Positions 10,121 through 21,683 of a DNA stretch of 64,000 nt are shown one piece after another; the stretch's first letter is position 1, and every line of letters starts with the position of its first letter. The position numbers and the translations under genes were made by a program. The stretch spans positions 186,001 to 250,000 of the forward strand of contig JAYJMM010000025.1 in NCBI GenBank assembly GCA_037349105.1, given 5' to 3'. The notes beneath the pieces are model-generated. The model made no database searches. It was not told where the DNA came from and was given only the letters and a program-made list of their open reading frames with translations. The DNA comes from Limnomonas spitsbergensis. Its lineage: Eukaryota > Chlorophyta > Chlorophyceae > Chlamydomonadales.

Positions 10121-13100
10121 ATGAGCGCGATACCTTCGGTCGCCATGACCGCGGGAGGGTGGTCAATCACGTCAGACTTCCCAGCCTACGGCACACAACA
10201 CCGTCAGCTGGACGTCATGTTCGACGCGTACATCTACGTCCTATTTTATCTGCTGAGGTCGGCCCACGCCCTTAGTGCAGCAGCAGCTGGGGAGCACCAG
10301 ACATTTCCAGTTTCCATACTGGTGTGTGTGTGTGCGTGTGTGCAATTCAGATTTGTGCCACGCCTTTAACACCACTCGTGGCCTCACCTCGTTCGCTCTG
10401 TGTCCACGAAGGTCGGTGGAGACACGTGCACCATCCTGGTTACAAGATTGGGGAGTGTTGACATCAAGAGTCTGTTCGGCCTGCTGACACAGGTAGCACA
10501 TTTTCGTTATCATGTGTGGACCGGTCTTGCTTGGAGTCATTGCATGGCCTTGCCAGAAACAGGGGGCATGGTGGGATGGGGCTGGGCAGTGTTTCGGTGC
10601 ATGGAGAGTGCTTAACTTGCAAATTTGTGTGACCAGTATACAACTTCGTATATGGACCCCCCTTCCATGTAGGAGACCCAGCAAAAGGTTTGGCAAGTCC
10701 TACAATTTGAGTCAGCCGAAGAGTGCTACGGTCGCGTGAGCCGAGCCACGGCAAAGATTGTGAGGTGTAAGGTAGGTGCCATGCATCATTAACATGCCCA
10801 AACTCCGACAAACTTGCATGACTGTCCCTTCCTTTAATCCCCATAGGATGTGTTTCACCAAGCCTTGGTCAGTGAGAGGGATCGCTTGAACAGTTTGGCA
10901 AAGGTGAGGCAAGATTACACTAGAGGGTAATGCCTGTGGGGAAGAGCATAGTGCCTATGCCAGGCTTGAGGTAAGTGTCTATGGGTTGGATTGTAGTTCC
11001 CACGAGATACAGGGCAGTGCTGAGGGGTTGCAAGTAATCATGCCTCCCACATTTTGCTCAAATGCTAAATACATCCATGACTGGTCAAGGATAGTCACCT
11101 ATTTTAACTCATAAACTTTGTTGTGTTCATGACAATGCCTAAGCTCTCATCACCTACATCTGCAGGATGTAACTTCCAGGGCAGAAATCTTCAGTAGTCG
11201 CCAAGTCTATGCTAGGCGAGGCACCCCTAGACCTAGTGCTGGGAGTGCCATCCTCGAATGGACGATGGGAGGAGATGGTAACGACGTCAACACGTCAGGA
11301 GACAAGCTGGTAAGTCTTTACCGTCTTCAGTCAAATCTGAGATCTCGAGTCAGTGACACGAGCCATAGTCAGAACAACGAGCCAGTGCCGCAATGCAGAT
11401 GCCTTGATGTCCCAATGCTTATGCTAATTCCTGGATGCACCAGTGCTGATACATGGATGCCTGGATACCCCAGTGCTAATGCTGTTATGCTGACGCTTGG
11501 ATACCCCAATGCTTATGCTGTTATGCTGACGCTTGAATACCCCAATGTTAATGCTGTCATTCTGATGCTTAGATACCCCAATGCTTATGCTGTTATGCTG
11601 ATGCTTGGATACCCCAATGCTTATGCTGTTATGCCTTGATGCCCTACGGCTCTCACCGTAGCCAACAGTCTTAATGTGTTCATGTTTATTGTAGGCATTC
11701 GTGTCATGGGCAGGCGTGGTTGTGCCGGACTTGACACAAGAGCTTTCATGGACAGGATTAGAGATCAAGCCTCTGGACCACTCTGCCCACGTGCGGCTGG
11801 TCCATTCGAGCTTGCCAGTTTTGGGCGAGGTATACCCTATCTATATTTATCGAGCTGATTTACAATTAGAGAGTCAGTTGTGACTCCATTGCTATTTTTA
11901 TATTTGTATAATACCCGCACACCTGCCCTGATCTCCCCACTGGCACATCAGCCCTGATGTCCCCATCTGAACACCCGCCCTCATCTCCCCACCGGCACAT
12001 CCTGTTGAGGTCTTGTACCGTACGTTCATCGATGCCGAGTTGCCAGCAAGCAAGATGTATGGGTGAGTTGCAGCATTTGTATGCATGGCAGTATCATGTC
12101 ATTGCAATGCACTACTTCACTCGTGATGGCATGTACTACTTCACTCCCGCAACCATGATTCCATTATACAATTGTGTGTTCATGCATGCGCATGGGTTTG
12201 TGAAAATGATGAGTGTGATTGCTTGCTTCAACACGAATTTGCTTCACCGCAACTCTTGAACTGGGCGCAATTCTTTTCTGTTAATTTTTAGGAAAATCTC
12301 GACTCAAGGCCAAGAAACGAAGATTAAGGATATCGAGTTCCGAGCTGAGGATGTCAAGCGCACCCCCCGAGATTACCTCTACACTCTTGAGGGCGTGCAA
12401 TCAGCGATGGTGGACCATGTCGCTAGTAAGTGGGAGCACACCATTTGATCAACTTACTTTTCCCTACCCAACTTCCTGACAGCCTCGTACATACAACAGG
12501 ATTGGATGGCTGATGCCTGCTCTTCATACTCATATCTCAAAGGCTATTGCACACGTCCAACTGCTATAAATAACTTTATGTTGCTGCTACTGTAGATGAT
12601 GGATGTGTGTTTAATTGGATGGTTCAGCGCTGCAAGAATTCTGAGGACCTCGGCACTTATTGCAAAGACGAAGACCTCATGGAGCATCTGAAGGACAAAC
12701 CTGCCACACGGTGATGAGTGTGAACTGACTAAATTTAACTCGAAGGCATGAAGCCTCGAGAACTTAAAACTACAAGCATGGCTGCAGAATCCCTGAACTA
12801 TGTACACCCACGCATGCTCCAATTTCACCTGAAACCATGAATTCTCTATTTAAGAGAGTGCACCCCTGCCTGATACACAGTACTGTTGACACCCCTACTC
12901 AATCACATGCACCTAAATCAAGGCATGCTCCTCTTTCCCTTAGTCATGTCCTCATTGTGTTTGCCGATTATCCTCTTTGTGTACCTTCTCAAATACAGGA
13001 CATCTGTGGAGACCCTGCTGTACACGCTCATGCCAGACGACATCCTCCAGTACCACATACCTGTCCTTGGCATCACCAAGACCAAGCCTATTACCTACGT

Positions 13101-15263
13101 CTTCGGATACTGTGGTGGTGTGGGCCGGCATGTGGGTAAGTTGGGGTTTTAGGTCTTCAATATTCAGGTGTCAAAATGAGGGAGCAGTTGTTGTGATAGA
13201 TTGATTTGCCACTCAAGAATTTACACTGAAATACTTTGGCCGTAGAGGATGCTGGACTCCAGTTCATCAACATCGTGCTGCCAATACCCTCCATGCTTCT
13301 GGCTCCGAATGGAGGCTTACCTAATCGTGTGGAGTGGTACATGGATGAAGACGGCTCTGTGGATTTTCTGCTGGCAAGTCGAACTGGTCCTCTGAGAGGC
13401 GCACTGACACGATGATATATGGATTCGGTAATTTGGTGGAGTTCGAGTGATGTGTCCCCTTTCATTTGCCAATGCTACTTCAAAACACCTCAATTGTCTC
13501 GGAATTATGAAATGAGATCCACCCCTACTCTCCGATATTATAGGAAAAGGCGGGCTCCTGGGCTCCTGGGAACCAGCTGCCCCTTCACAAGGCCAACCAC
13601 TCCAAGAGTGTGGTGAGTGAACTAATTTATTGTGACAAAGTTTGGGTGATGAAGTGTGAGTCAGAAAGGGTGTATGGCGGCATAGCAGTTTAGGAGGAAG
13701 AACATGCCAGCTATTGCTACCTCCTGGGATTAACATGCATGATATTCATACCGCCATGTTCACTCAAACCAGCTGTCACAAACAGGTCTGCCTGACAATT
13801 ATTATATGTGCAGATTCACAATGAAGGGACGCGAATTGATCAAGAGCCTGGTATTTTCGCTCAAGAAGACATTGTGGAGACCATCCTCACGGAGCCGACG
13901 GAGGCCGAGAGGATTGCCGCTCAATGCATGTCGGACCTCCTCGGGTCATCGTTTCCTGAAGGTTCCAGCGCTGCCACTCTGGATTGTGCAGACATCCCAA
14001 CCCTGCGGTCCATGTACGGCGAAGGAGTGATGGGGCACCTGGGCCACGCAGTGTGCGTTGCAGGTGGCTGGTGCCGTATCAGTTGCAACTACATGTTGCC
14101 GTCCTTCTTCCTCGAGAGGTATGGTGCAATCATACCGTTTTGCACCAACCACGTGCTTGGCAGCTGGTCGGATCCATGATTTTCTACCTCACGCCTCTAT
14201 TAACCAATCAGCTCTTACTTTACAGGATCGTCTCGTACGGAGAAGCCCTGAGGCAGGAGCGAGTGAAGGTATGGCCATCATCATACAAGTCTCAACTTCT
14301 GAGTTATCCCCCATTTAATCCGCTGATTTGTGCAGGCTTTTCTTGGGAAGTCCCGAGGCTTTGAGTGCTCAAGCTTGAAAGAGACTGCGAACGTGTTGCT
14401 GCATCATTGCGTGGTGAGATGTGTGGTGATTGTTGACACATGAAGCTCCCTATGATGTTGAGGCCGTATTCTTTATTTGTCCAATATCAATAATGTGTTC
14501 CTTGATGTATACCCTCATCAGGTTCAGGCTATGCACAAAAACCCCGAGTTCCATGAGCAGTCCGAAGGCGATGCTTTTTGTAAGCTCCTGCGCTTCCTCA
14601 AGGCGCGGATTGTGATTTTGAAGGAACGGGTGCAAGCAGCCACGAAAGAGGTGGGGCATCATGGCTTACTATGGAAAGCAAGAGGTGCTGGGAGTTACTA
14701 CCCGTCTCAAGATACTGCAATATTGAGTCTTAACGAAACTCTGGTATAATGTAGGAAGTGAAATTTACCCCTCCAACGGTGGCGCCCTTGACTCCAGTCA
14801 GCTACAACAACGACTTTCAAGAGTACCAGTGTGAAGTAAGGGCATGCATCGCTCGAACACTTTTGTCTCGTGGAGCGTGCTTCCATTGAATTTGTCAATT
14901 TCCAAGAGCATATCCCTCATTCATGTCAAGAGCTCGTAAATAAATAATGTATGAGATGATTGATGTCCGTATGTTGCTTGCAGGTTTGCGCTCATGACAC
15001 CTTGTCTTCGGCCCGACCATGGCACACAGCAGCCATAATGCACACACACACACATCCCTTCCCATGATCCATGACATGGCTCACACTCTCATCATGCAGC
15101 TCGACCCTTACACCTCAGCTATGCGTTTTTTTAGAGGGACCTGGTCCGCAGAGCCACCCGCCTCTGGGCCGACAAAATCGGCCTTTCTCGCTCCATGAAG
15201 GGGAAGATCAGGGCTGATGTGCAGAGGGTATGCAGGCCGGGACCGACTGGGCGAAAGGGGTAG
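10121..15263 (+). CDS. Multi-exon gene of unknown function (about 720 aa)
   Basis: I do not recognise this protein. Inferred exons: 10121-10321, 10412-10492, 10673-10771, 10847-10903, 11166-11309, 11695-11829, 12010-12062, 12292-12425, 12596-12710, 12999-13135, 13246 to about 13,41x, 13544-13612, 13814-14118, 14226-14268, 14336-14413, 14522-14650, 14755-14835 and 15135-15263 (TAG). Every junction is GT-AG with matching phase, except the exon 11 donor. There the frame meets TGA at about 13,414 before a clear phase-0 donor. Start: first ATG (MSAIPSVAMTAGG) of an exon that ends in phase at a GT-rich donor. Visible segments include YRTFIDAELPASKMYG, PDDILQYHIPVLG, YVFGYCGGVGRHV, GHLGHAVCVAGGWC and LLRFLKARIVILKERV. 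The last is helical and basic. There is no signal peptide. Low repeat content, short introns (about 65-390 bp) and consistent phasing argue for a real host gene. The last exon is the least certain. Confidence 0.7.
11475..11635 (+). repeat. 36-bp minisatellite within intron 5
   Basis: Four copies plus a partial copy of a 36-bp unit (gctgttatgctgacgcttgg, then ataccccaatgcttat). The intron 11,310-11,694 containing it stays open in the upstream exon frame until about 11,639, so retention would add a 12-residue repeat (YPNAYAVMLTLG-like). Confidence 0.85.
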
Positions 15264-15284
15264 GAATCGTTCATGCGCAGGGAG

Positions 15285-15475
15285 AGGCGGGCTGCACTAC
15301 AAAGGGGAACTGTATAAGGAGAGGGGATGGCACAGGGCTGCACTACAAAGGGGAACTGTATAAGGAGAGGGGATGGCACAGGGCTGCACTACAAAGGGGA
15401 ACTGTATGAGGAGAGGGGATGGCACAGGGCTGCACTACGAAGAGGAACTGCATGAGGAGAGGGGATGGCGTAGGA
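15285..15475 (+). repeat. 46-bp minisatellite
   Basis: About four copies of a 46-bp unit containing gggctgcactacaaagggga and actgtataaggagagg. It follows directly after the inferred stop of the unknown gene, so it would lie in that gene's 3' UTR. Confidence 0.85.
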
Positions 15476-16054
15476 CAATGATGTGCCGAGAGGGAAGGAG
15501 TGAAACACAAAATCGTGTGAAGAGCAGGGAGGCGAGGGAGTGCGCCAGCCTTGCTCTGCCCATATCTCTCGCCTTGATGCAAATGCAATGAGTACTCTGA
15601 ATTAGTTAATAAAGGAAGCCAAGCGTCTGGCCTGGTTAGGCTCAAAGTTACAAACACACACAAACTAGTCACGATATGCGTCCCCCCCCCCCCAAGTGCA
15701 TGCACCTGCAGCAAGGCCTCAAGCTCGGGCACCCTGCACCCCATGACTGCCCCGGCCTCGGCGTCCACCGCGCTGGCACCTTCCCTACCAGTGAGGGCGC
15801 TGTACTGCAGCTCCTCCCACAGCCCACCCATCTCCTCGTGCAGCCTCTGCAATTGCTGAGGCTTGTTTGGCAAAGGTGACAGACAGGCTGTCCAACTGTC
15901 ACTGTTTTGGGTCCACCCATGGTAGCCCCTAAGTGCAACGCTGTGCCCATGAGCATGGGGTTCCGGGATTAAGGTTCAGGGTTTTGAAACCCATTTTCCT
16001 AAACAGTATAACAACGCAACATGCGCCCCCCTGGTCCGCTGTCAGAGGACAGCG
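15476..16054. other. Intergenic; possible minus-strand exon
   Basis: On the minus strand about 15,690-15,880 reads LQRLHEEMGGLWEEL, then a helix-friendly stretch. It could be a coiled-coil exon, but no partner exons were found. Confidence 0.3.
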
Positions 16055-16215
16055 TCTGCCCTGCCCTGCCCTACCCAGCACAGCCCTGCCCAGCCCTGCC
16101 CTGCCCTGCCCTACCCTGCCCAGCCCAGCCCTGCCCAGCCCAGCCCTGTCCTGCCCTGTCCTGCCCAGCCCTGCCCTGCCCTGCCCTGTCCTGCCCTGCC
16201 CTACCCTGCCCTCCC
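16055..16215 (+). repeat. CTGCC/CAGCC pentanucleotide tract
   Basis: Roughly thirty tandem ctgcc, cagcc, ctacc and ctgtc pentamers. This is a simple-sequence expansion; the reading frames through it carry no evidence of translation. Confidence 0.9.
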
Positions 16216-17815
16216 ACGTACCTAGCCTGCCCATGGCTGCAGGCAGATCCAATCTGACGAGAACGAAGAGTTTGCCTGCCATTTATGACGCCCTCTGGGG
16301 GCATCAGGTCATCCCACAGCAGGGTCGTCGTCTCGACCTGACGCGGATTTGCCGAGGCGTCGCTGAGTCACTCCTTTTGGCGACGAGGTAGGTAGATTCA
16401 ACCACCCCGGAGTGATGGCGCACTTTGCAGGATAGCGGCATGTATGTAAATGCCTGTATCACACAGTACCGAATAAGGCCACCGAGTCATCTGATAGAGG
16501 AGACGTCACAATGTGTTCTGGTTACGGAATAAGAGACAAAACCCCGAACCCACCCCAGTCATACAAATCGCACTTGGCAGTCTGCTGCGCGAGTCTGCTG
16601 GCTTCCAAGGTGCATGGCTGGCAGTTCTCATCAGCACCATGGGGGGGGGCATGATTGGCTCCACCTGATTGGCCCTATTCCTTCATCAGTCCGCTCGTGA
16701 TGCCTCAAACACTTCTGGATCACTGGTCCCTCGTGACAAAATTGCAGCCGTGGTCCGTTTCTTTACCCCACGACTCTCGAACCGATCCCTTCTGGCCATT
16801 TCCTGATCCCGCGGATTTTATCAGCAGCTCGACACATACCGGTACCGTGCTTGCCTATCTGTCCCAGGGAACCCCAGGAGCAGGGGTCTCAATTCAATCA
16901 GAATCATGTCTGATCGGGACGTGCTGTTTTGGATTTGGCCCTTAGTGGTTACACCAGCATATTTTGGCATTTAAATACATCCAGATCACCAGAAAATCAC
17001 GGGTCCTCAACAACTAGAGCATAGTCATGCCTTTTTCACACGAAGGCCTGAAGGAATGCAAATTTAGTGTCAAGATCTGACCTGGCATTGGGGCCGTCCA
17101 TGACTAAAATCCGGGTGAATCCATTCCCTCTAAACGGCTCATGTCCCCAACCAGTTAATGACGTGACACCTGTGGGACCTGCTTAAATAAAATTCGGCCA
17201 CACGGCAGACAAAAAGCCAGGTAGGAAAATCCAAGGGAGAAGTCAGTCCTGAGGAAAGAGAGGAAAGAAATTTGACCTGCCAAATTTGACATGCCAAGTC
17301 GAACAACAGCAAAGAGGTCAGGCAAACCGTGACCCCTGCCCTGAAGAGACTAGCCTTCAACAAGCTCAACTACATGTTCCACAAAAGCCAGGGCCTCCCG
17401 TGCCTGCCACCCCTGCCTGGGACCCCTGCCTGCGACCCCGGTAAAGCTGGTGGCAGTCTATAGCACTGATCTGGGGACCAGCACACCCCGCTCAGTAAGT
17501 AACGCCTTGATGTTGGGGCAATGATCATTGCGCCATCCTCTAGTGTCGGCTGTGCTCACCGCGCCAGCCAGTCAAAATGCCACCTAAAGGATAGAAGGGG
17601 GTGAAATTCAGCACAAAAATTCAGGTAAAGCATGCAGATGAGCAGCCAGAATGCATGGCAATTTATAAGGGGACACCAGTGCTCAGTTTGGTGGTGACCG
17701 GATCTCCTCTGCCAGTTGCATGCTGCAATATGAGTGAAGGGTTAAGTGGGACAAGTACACGTAAGTGCTGCATGCAGTGCACACTTACGGGCAAAAACGT
17801 TACACATATGGGCCC
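16216..17815. other. No gene recognised; possible isolated exon
   Basis: About 16,244-16,390 (plus) is open, flanked by ctgcag and a GT donor (gacgaggtaggt), and could be an exon. No neighbour supports it. Near 17,350-17,400 a caaaagccagggcctcc stretch resembles the 3' coding end of the LINE family (minus). Confidence 0.3.
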
Positions 17816-18250
17816 TGCATAAAATGACTCGGCCGAGTGGGCGCCTAATTGAGGGGTTGAAACAAAAAAGGCAGAAAAAAGGAAGAGTGGGAAATAAAGT
17901 TTAGGGACAAAAAAAAGGTTGGAAAAGAAACAGTAAGCTCCAGCCTCTGAAAACGCCTACGCCTCAACAATATCTACCACGTCGTCCACCCCAGTCCTGC
18001 CCCGGTACAACTTGAAGAATCTCTAGCACCACTCGGGGAACCTGCCCATCCCTGCTCTTGCACGTTGGATGCAATACTTCCTCCATGTGAAGGAAGCGTT
18101 GTGACATGCAATGCTTCCTCCACATGCTCGCCGTCTCCCCTAGCCCAACATCGCAAGCAGTCTCAACGTCTGTCACGCTGCTGACCGCTGTGCCATCCTC
18201 TAGTGTCAGCCGTGCTGACGGCGCCGAGCCGCAGCCTCAAGTTCGTGCGC
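17815..18250 (-). mobile_element. 5'-truncated LINE 3' end
   Basis: Compared with 44,230-44,720, this copy shares ctgccccggtac, cctccacatgctcgccgtctcccct, gccatcctc, gtgtcagccgtgct and gccgagccgca in order, and the tail motif ctcggccgagtgggcgcc at about 17,830. The coding strand is minus, and the reading frame is broken. It is a decayed copy of the same non-LTR family. Confidence 0.7.
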
Positions 18251-19539
18251 ACGCTGCAAGCTGAAGGTGAATGGCTGAATCAACTAGCGCTAGCATCTGT
18301 GTGACAGGTAGCGGCTACAGGTCAGTCGCTGTCTGACGCAGTTTGCCAGGGATGGCTGATCCCAGCTCTAGCTCCTCTGACAAGGCAGCTAGCAATTCAC
18401 TGTACCAATTGGGGCCTCCGGTGCCCTCCCTGACTGCGAGTTGCATGTCGGCCGCCATGGTTGCCGCCATGAGTGAGCTGTCTTGCTGTGCTGCTGGTGC
18501 GACCGCTGCATTGCATAGAAGCGAAGTCGTACGTACGCTGCCACCAACCTAGCTGTAACGGCTGGATCTGCTCCCTCATGCCCCCCCAGCTTAAAGCGTA
18601 CGCAAGTAGCCATGCAGCTTGGCGCAGATGTTGAAGGAAGCTGGACTGCATTCTGCTCTTGAGGCAATGCCGCGGCCTGACGTGATTGGTGGCCCACACC
18701 ACATCACGGTAGTTGGCTGCATGCGTTGCACACCTTGAAGGCCATGCGGCGGACACGCTGCAACGCGGCAGCCAAAGGCACCTCTCTACCTTGCATAGCC
18801 TAGGTCATGCTGCCGCTCTCGTGCTGCATGATGCTACAGGTTGGAGGGATTTGTGGGGCTGGTGCACTATTACAACATTACATGCTGCATGAGTGCAATG
18901 AAACGCTGCAAATTGCATTCTGAGAGGAGAGATTGTGGGGCAGGTGTGACACCAATACACAATTGAAATGCTGCATTAAGTGCGTTTGGGGAGAGATATC
19001 CAAGGCATCTGCACAATGGAAACTCTGAAAATTGCATGGGTGGAGGGATCTGCGGTGGCACACTGAATGATGGACTTCGCGTCCATCGTGCCTTCAATTT
19101 CAGACAGAAATCATGCCCCCCTTGCCAGTTGCAGATGGTAACGTTTGTGAGACTCGGTGACGGTGTCTAAGAAATACCTTCTTGTCTTCATATTCTCCCT
19201 TCGCTTAGGACATTAAGTAATGTCCACCCAGTTTAAGCTTCGAAGCTGGACAGCCACAGGCCCGAGCTGGCGGGAGGCTAGAACCTTACAGTCGCTGCGG
19301 TCTTAAGAAATGAAGGGCCGCAAGCTTGTGACAAAAGTATGTATTGCAATTGATGATGTGGATTGCCAATACGGTCGACTCGCAATCCGCAGAAATGTGC
19401 ACGGCGATGTCCACACTGCCAACACCGCGCAAGGAGAGGCATAGGAACACACAATTGCCTTGCGCACGTTCGAAAACCCATTAATGCGTCTAGAAGAGAC
19501 GTGGAATGGTGCCACAGTGTGTCGGTATGAAAACGCCCG
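18251..19539. other. No gene recognised; GCTGCA-rich degenerate repeats
   Basis: About 18,830-19,060 has loosely repeated gctgcat, aattgcat and ggagggat motifs. No exon series or RNA gene was identified. Confidence 0.35.
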
Positions 19540-19900
19540 GTTCCCCCCACACCCCCTGCTGCCATTCGGAAATGTACCCGGCAGTACGATTTTGCACAAA
19601 TTATTGCAGAGTTTGAACAGCAGGCGGTGGTTGGACCCGGTGTACACTGTACCGCGACGCAACTGAACCTGGCAGTACAAACAATTTGACTTGAACAAAC
19701 GATTTAAGGGTTTGAATGGGTTTGAATGGCCCTCGACCGGTAATTGGAGTCGGTGTACAGCGCAGCGCACCGCAACGCAACTGTGCCTGGCAGTACGAAT
19801 TTGAACAAATGGTTTTGGGTTTTGAAGAGCAGGCGGTGGTTGGACCATGTATACACCGTACCGCGACGCATCTGAACGTGGCAGTACGAATTTGAACAAA
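19540..19900. repeat. About 95-bp tandem repeat that received the 17-kb insertion
   Basis: Three to four diverged units share gcaggcggtggttgga, gtgtacac, gtaccgcgacgca, tggcagtacgaatttgaaca and aatggtttt. The array is interrupted at 19,901 and resumes at 37,251 (caaatgattgtagggttt, gcaggcggttgg). The large element therefore landed inside a repeat unit, and the empty site can be reconstructed from the neighbours. Confidence 0.75.
19897..19900. repeat. Target-site duplication CAAA (left)
   Basis: CAAA lies immediately left of TGTCGCACC and again at 37,251-37,254 immediately right of CTGTGACA. Intact neighbouring units read gaacaaatg across this point, which supports a 4-bp duplication. Confidence 0.8.
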
Positions 19901-20764
19901 TGTCGCACCATAAAGCAGTAAACGTGCCAATACTATGGTAAATACCGTAAACTCCGGTCAGGACACCTTAGAGAGGTGTCCTCTACTCACAAACACGGTA
20001 CATCACCGTACACTCATGCTCCTTGTACTTCAGACAAGAGTGTGTCAACAAGATAACTGTATCTGGAAGTCCCTAACTGGATATCTCTGCCTGGAAGTCT
20101 CCGTCTCGTGGGTACCGCCCCTACTACTTTACTCGCGAGGTGCGCTTCAGGTCCGTGGCGGACTTCTTTCCTCACTGCAGTGACGGACGCCTACGGGCAG
20201 GCTCAGTGACTACTCACTGGCTGCGAGTGCTCTTCGAGTTAAGCAGCTAGGTGGATATTGTGTATATATAGCAACAGACTTTGGGGGCATAGGCCTTCTG
20301 GCCGTCTGGTCGCGATCCAGCTGGGCTATGTTAAGGACACTTACCGCGTAACACGCGGAGAGACGGACGGGACGAGGCTGCGTACTTCTTCTTCTGCAGA
20401 GTCTCGGTTCTCTTACTGGGGTACTTGTCTCCAGCTAGATCAGCGGTGGCTGAGCTAGGCTTGACTCGAGTTAAGGTACTGACTTATATGGAAGCTGCTG
20501 GTCTCAAAGACTGCCGGTGCTTGTTACAAATAGAGGTCTGTCCTTTAGAAAGGGACGAAGTAAGTAGCCAAGGCAATTGCCGGGATACAGGGACCCGGCA
20601 GGCCCAGTTCAGAGTACGGTGGAACCTGTCAAACTAATCCTGCGTAAGCGGGTTTCTAGGTCTCAGCTCAAATCCGGAGACTCCGCAGATAAGCTGCGGA
20701 GGCTCCGCGGCCGCTAACTGCGGTCTAAACGGTTATGTCACGTATACGGTAATATACTGTGACA
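19901..20764 (-). repeat. Joined A-B terminal repeat (LTR-like, 864 bp)
   Basis: This is a complete unit with TG...CA ends (reverse complement begins TGTCACAG and ends GCGACA). A and B meet at the palindrome CTCGCGAG and overlap by CGC (20,134-20,136). By its ends it looks like a gypsy LTR; by position it forms the joined half of a split direct repeat. Confidence 0.85.
20676..20706. promoter_or_regulatory. Stable hairpin in repeat B
   Basis: CTCCGCAG (20,681-20,688), loop ATAAG and CTGCGGAG (20,694-20,701) form an 8-bp stem, extended by GGAG/CTCC across one mismatch. The 37-kb copy of B has the same hairpin, and the diverged copy at 47,044-47,073 forms a comparable hairpin from different bases. 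Confidence 0.75.
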
Positions 20765-20766
20765 GC

Positions 20767-21002
20767 TGTCGCACCATAAAGCAGTAAACGTGCCAATACT
20801 ATGGTAAATACCGTAAACTCCGGTCAGGACACCTTAGAGAGGTGTCCTCTACTCACAAACACGGTACATCACCGTACACTCATGCTCCTTGTACTTCAGA
20901 CAAGAGTGTGTCAACAAGATAACTGTATCTGGAAGTCCCTAACTGGATATCTCTGCCTGGAAGTCTCCGTCTCGTGGGTACCGCCCCTACTACTTTACTC
21001 GC
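20767..21002 (-). repeat. Repeat A adjoining the internal region
   Basis: Matches 19,901-20,136 without visible differences. It begins two bases (gc) after the end of B and stops where the purine-rich tract of the internal region begins. Confidence 0.85.
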
Positions 21003-21015
21003 CCCCCGCTCCCCA
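21002..21015 (-). promoter_or_regulatory. Candidate polypurine tract
   Basis: On the coding (minus) strand this reads GGGGAGCGGGGGGC directly before repeat A, the place where a plus-strand primer sits in LTR retrotransposons. The tract is kept in the copies at about 740 and about 47,976. Confidence 0.55.
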
Positions 21016-21114
21016 GCGTTAAGCCCTCCAGGCATGCGCGGGGAGCCGGAAAAAAGGGGTGGTACTGAAATAAACTTCTGGAAAAATATGTATGTAGAAG
21101 CTCAAATCATCATC

Positions 21115-21222
21115 TGCAAATATGCCTGGTTCAGGCCTTCTATAATTCTGCCTGGTTCAGGCCTTCTACAAATCTGCCTGGTTCGGGCCTTCGAAAATCT
21201 GCCTGGTTCAGGCCTTCTTCAA
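21115..21222 (-). repeat. 27-bp tandem repeat in element 3' UTR
   Basis: Four units of tgcctggttcaggccttc plus a short variable spacer, downstream of the integrase stop on the coding strand. Confidence 0.85.
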
Positions 21223-21683
21223 ATCAGAAATAAAAAAATCAACCGAGTTTCAGCTGAAGCGCAATGCGCAGAACCCTACAAACTCAAGCTGTTCAGCCCA
21301 CTACTGGCTAGCAAACAGTGAAATTTCAAAGTTATCAGGTTAAGCTAAGAACAACCGCTGCTCTCGCCCCACTGCGCCATAGCCGCCTGGTCTTTAAAGG
21401 CCACAGAAAATGTGCGCCGTAGCAGCGTGATCTGCCCCCTGCTGTGCTATAATTGCTCGAGTTGACTAATTCTCCTCGCTCATCATTTTCATAACTTATG
21501 TACTACTGTAGCCTTGCTGCCACGGTATTTGAGAAACAAATTTTCATTAAGCTGCCGTAACTTCTACTCCTGCATCTTCCGTTTTCGGTCCGCTGGCTGC
21601 CGGCCCGCTGCCTACTGGGTACTAGGACAAGCCGCACTGCGTCTGCATTTCTGCTCTGTAGGTGCCTGCCCGCTCCTTGCCAG

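Noticed and set aside
16021..16282. Proline/cysteine-rich or glycine-rich proteins across the CTGCC tract
   Set aside because: Simple-sequence DNA is open in several frames on both strands; there is no gene structure.
19901..20764. Simple solo LTR next to an unrelated insertion
   Set aside because: The adjoining A and the distant B match its two halves almost exactly, and one CAAA duplication brackets the whole block.
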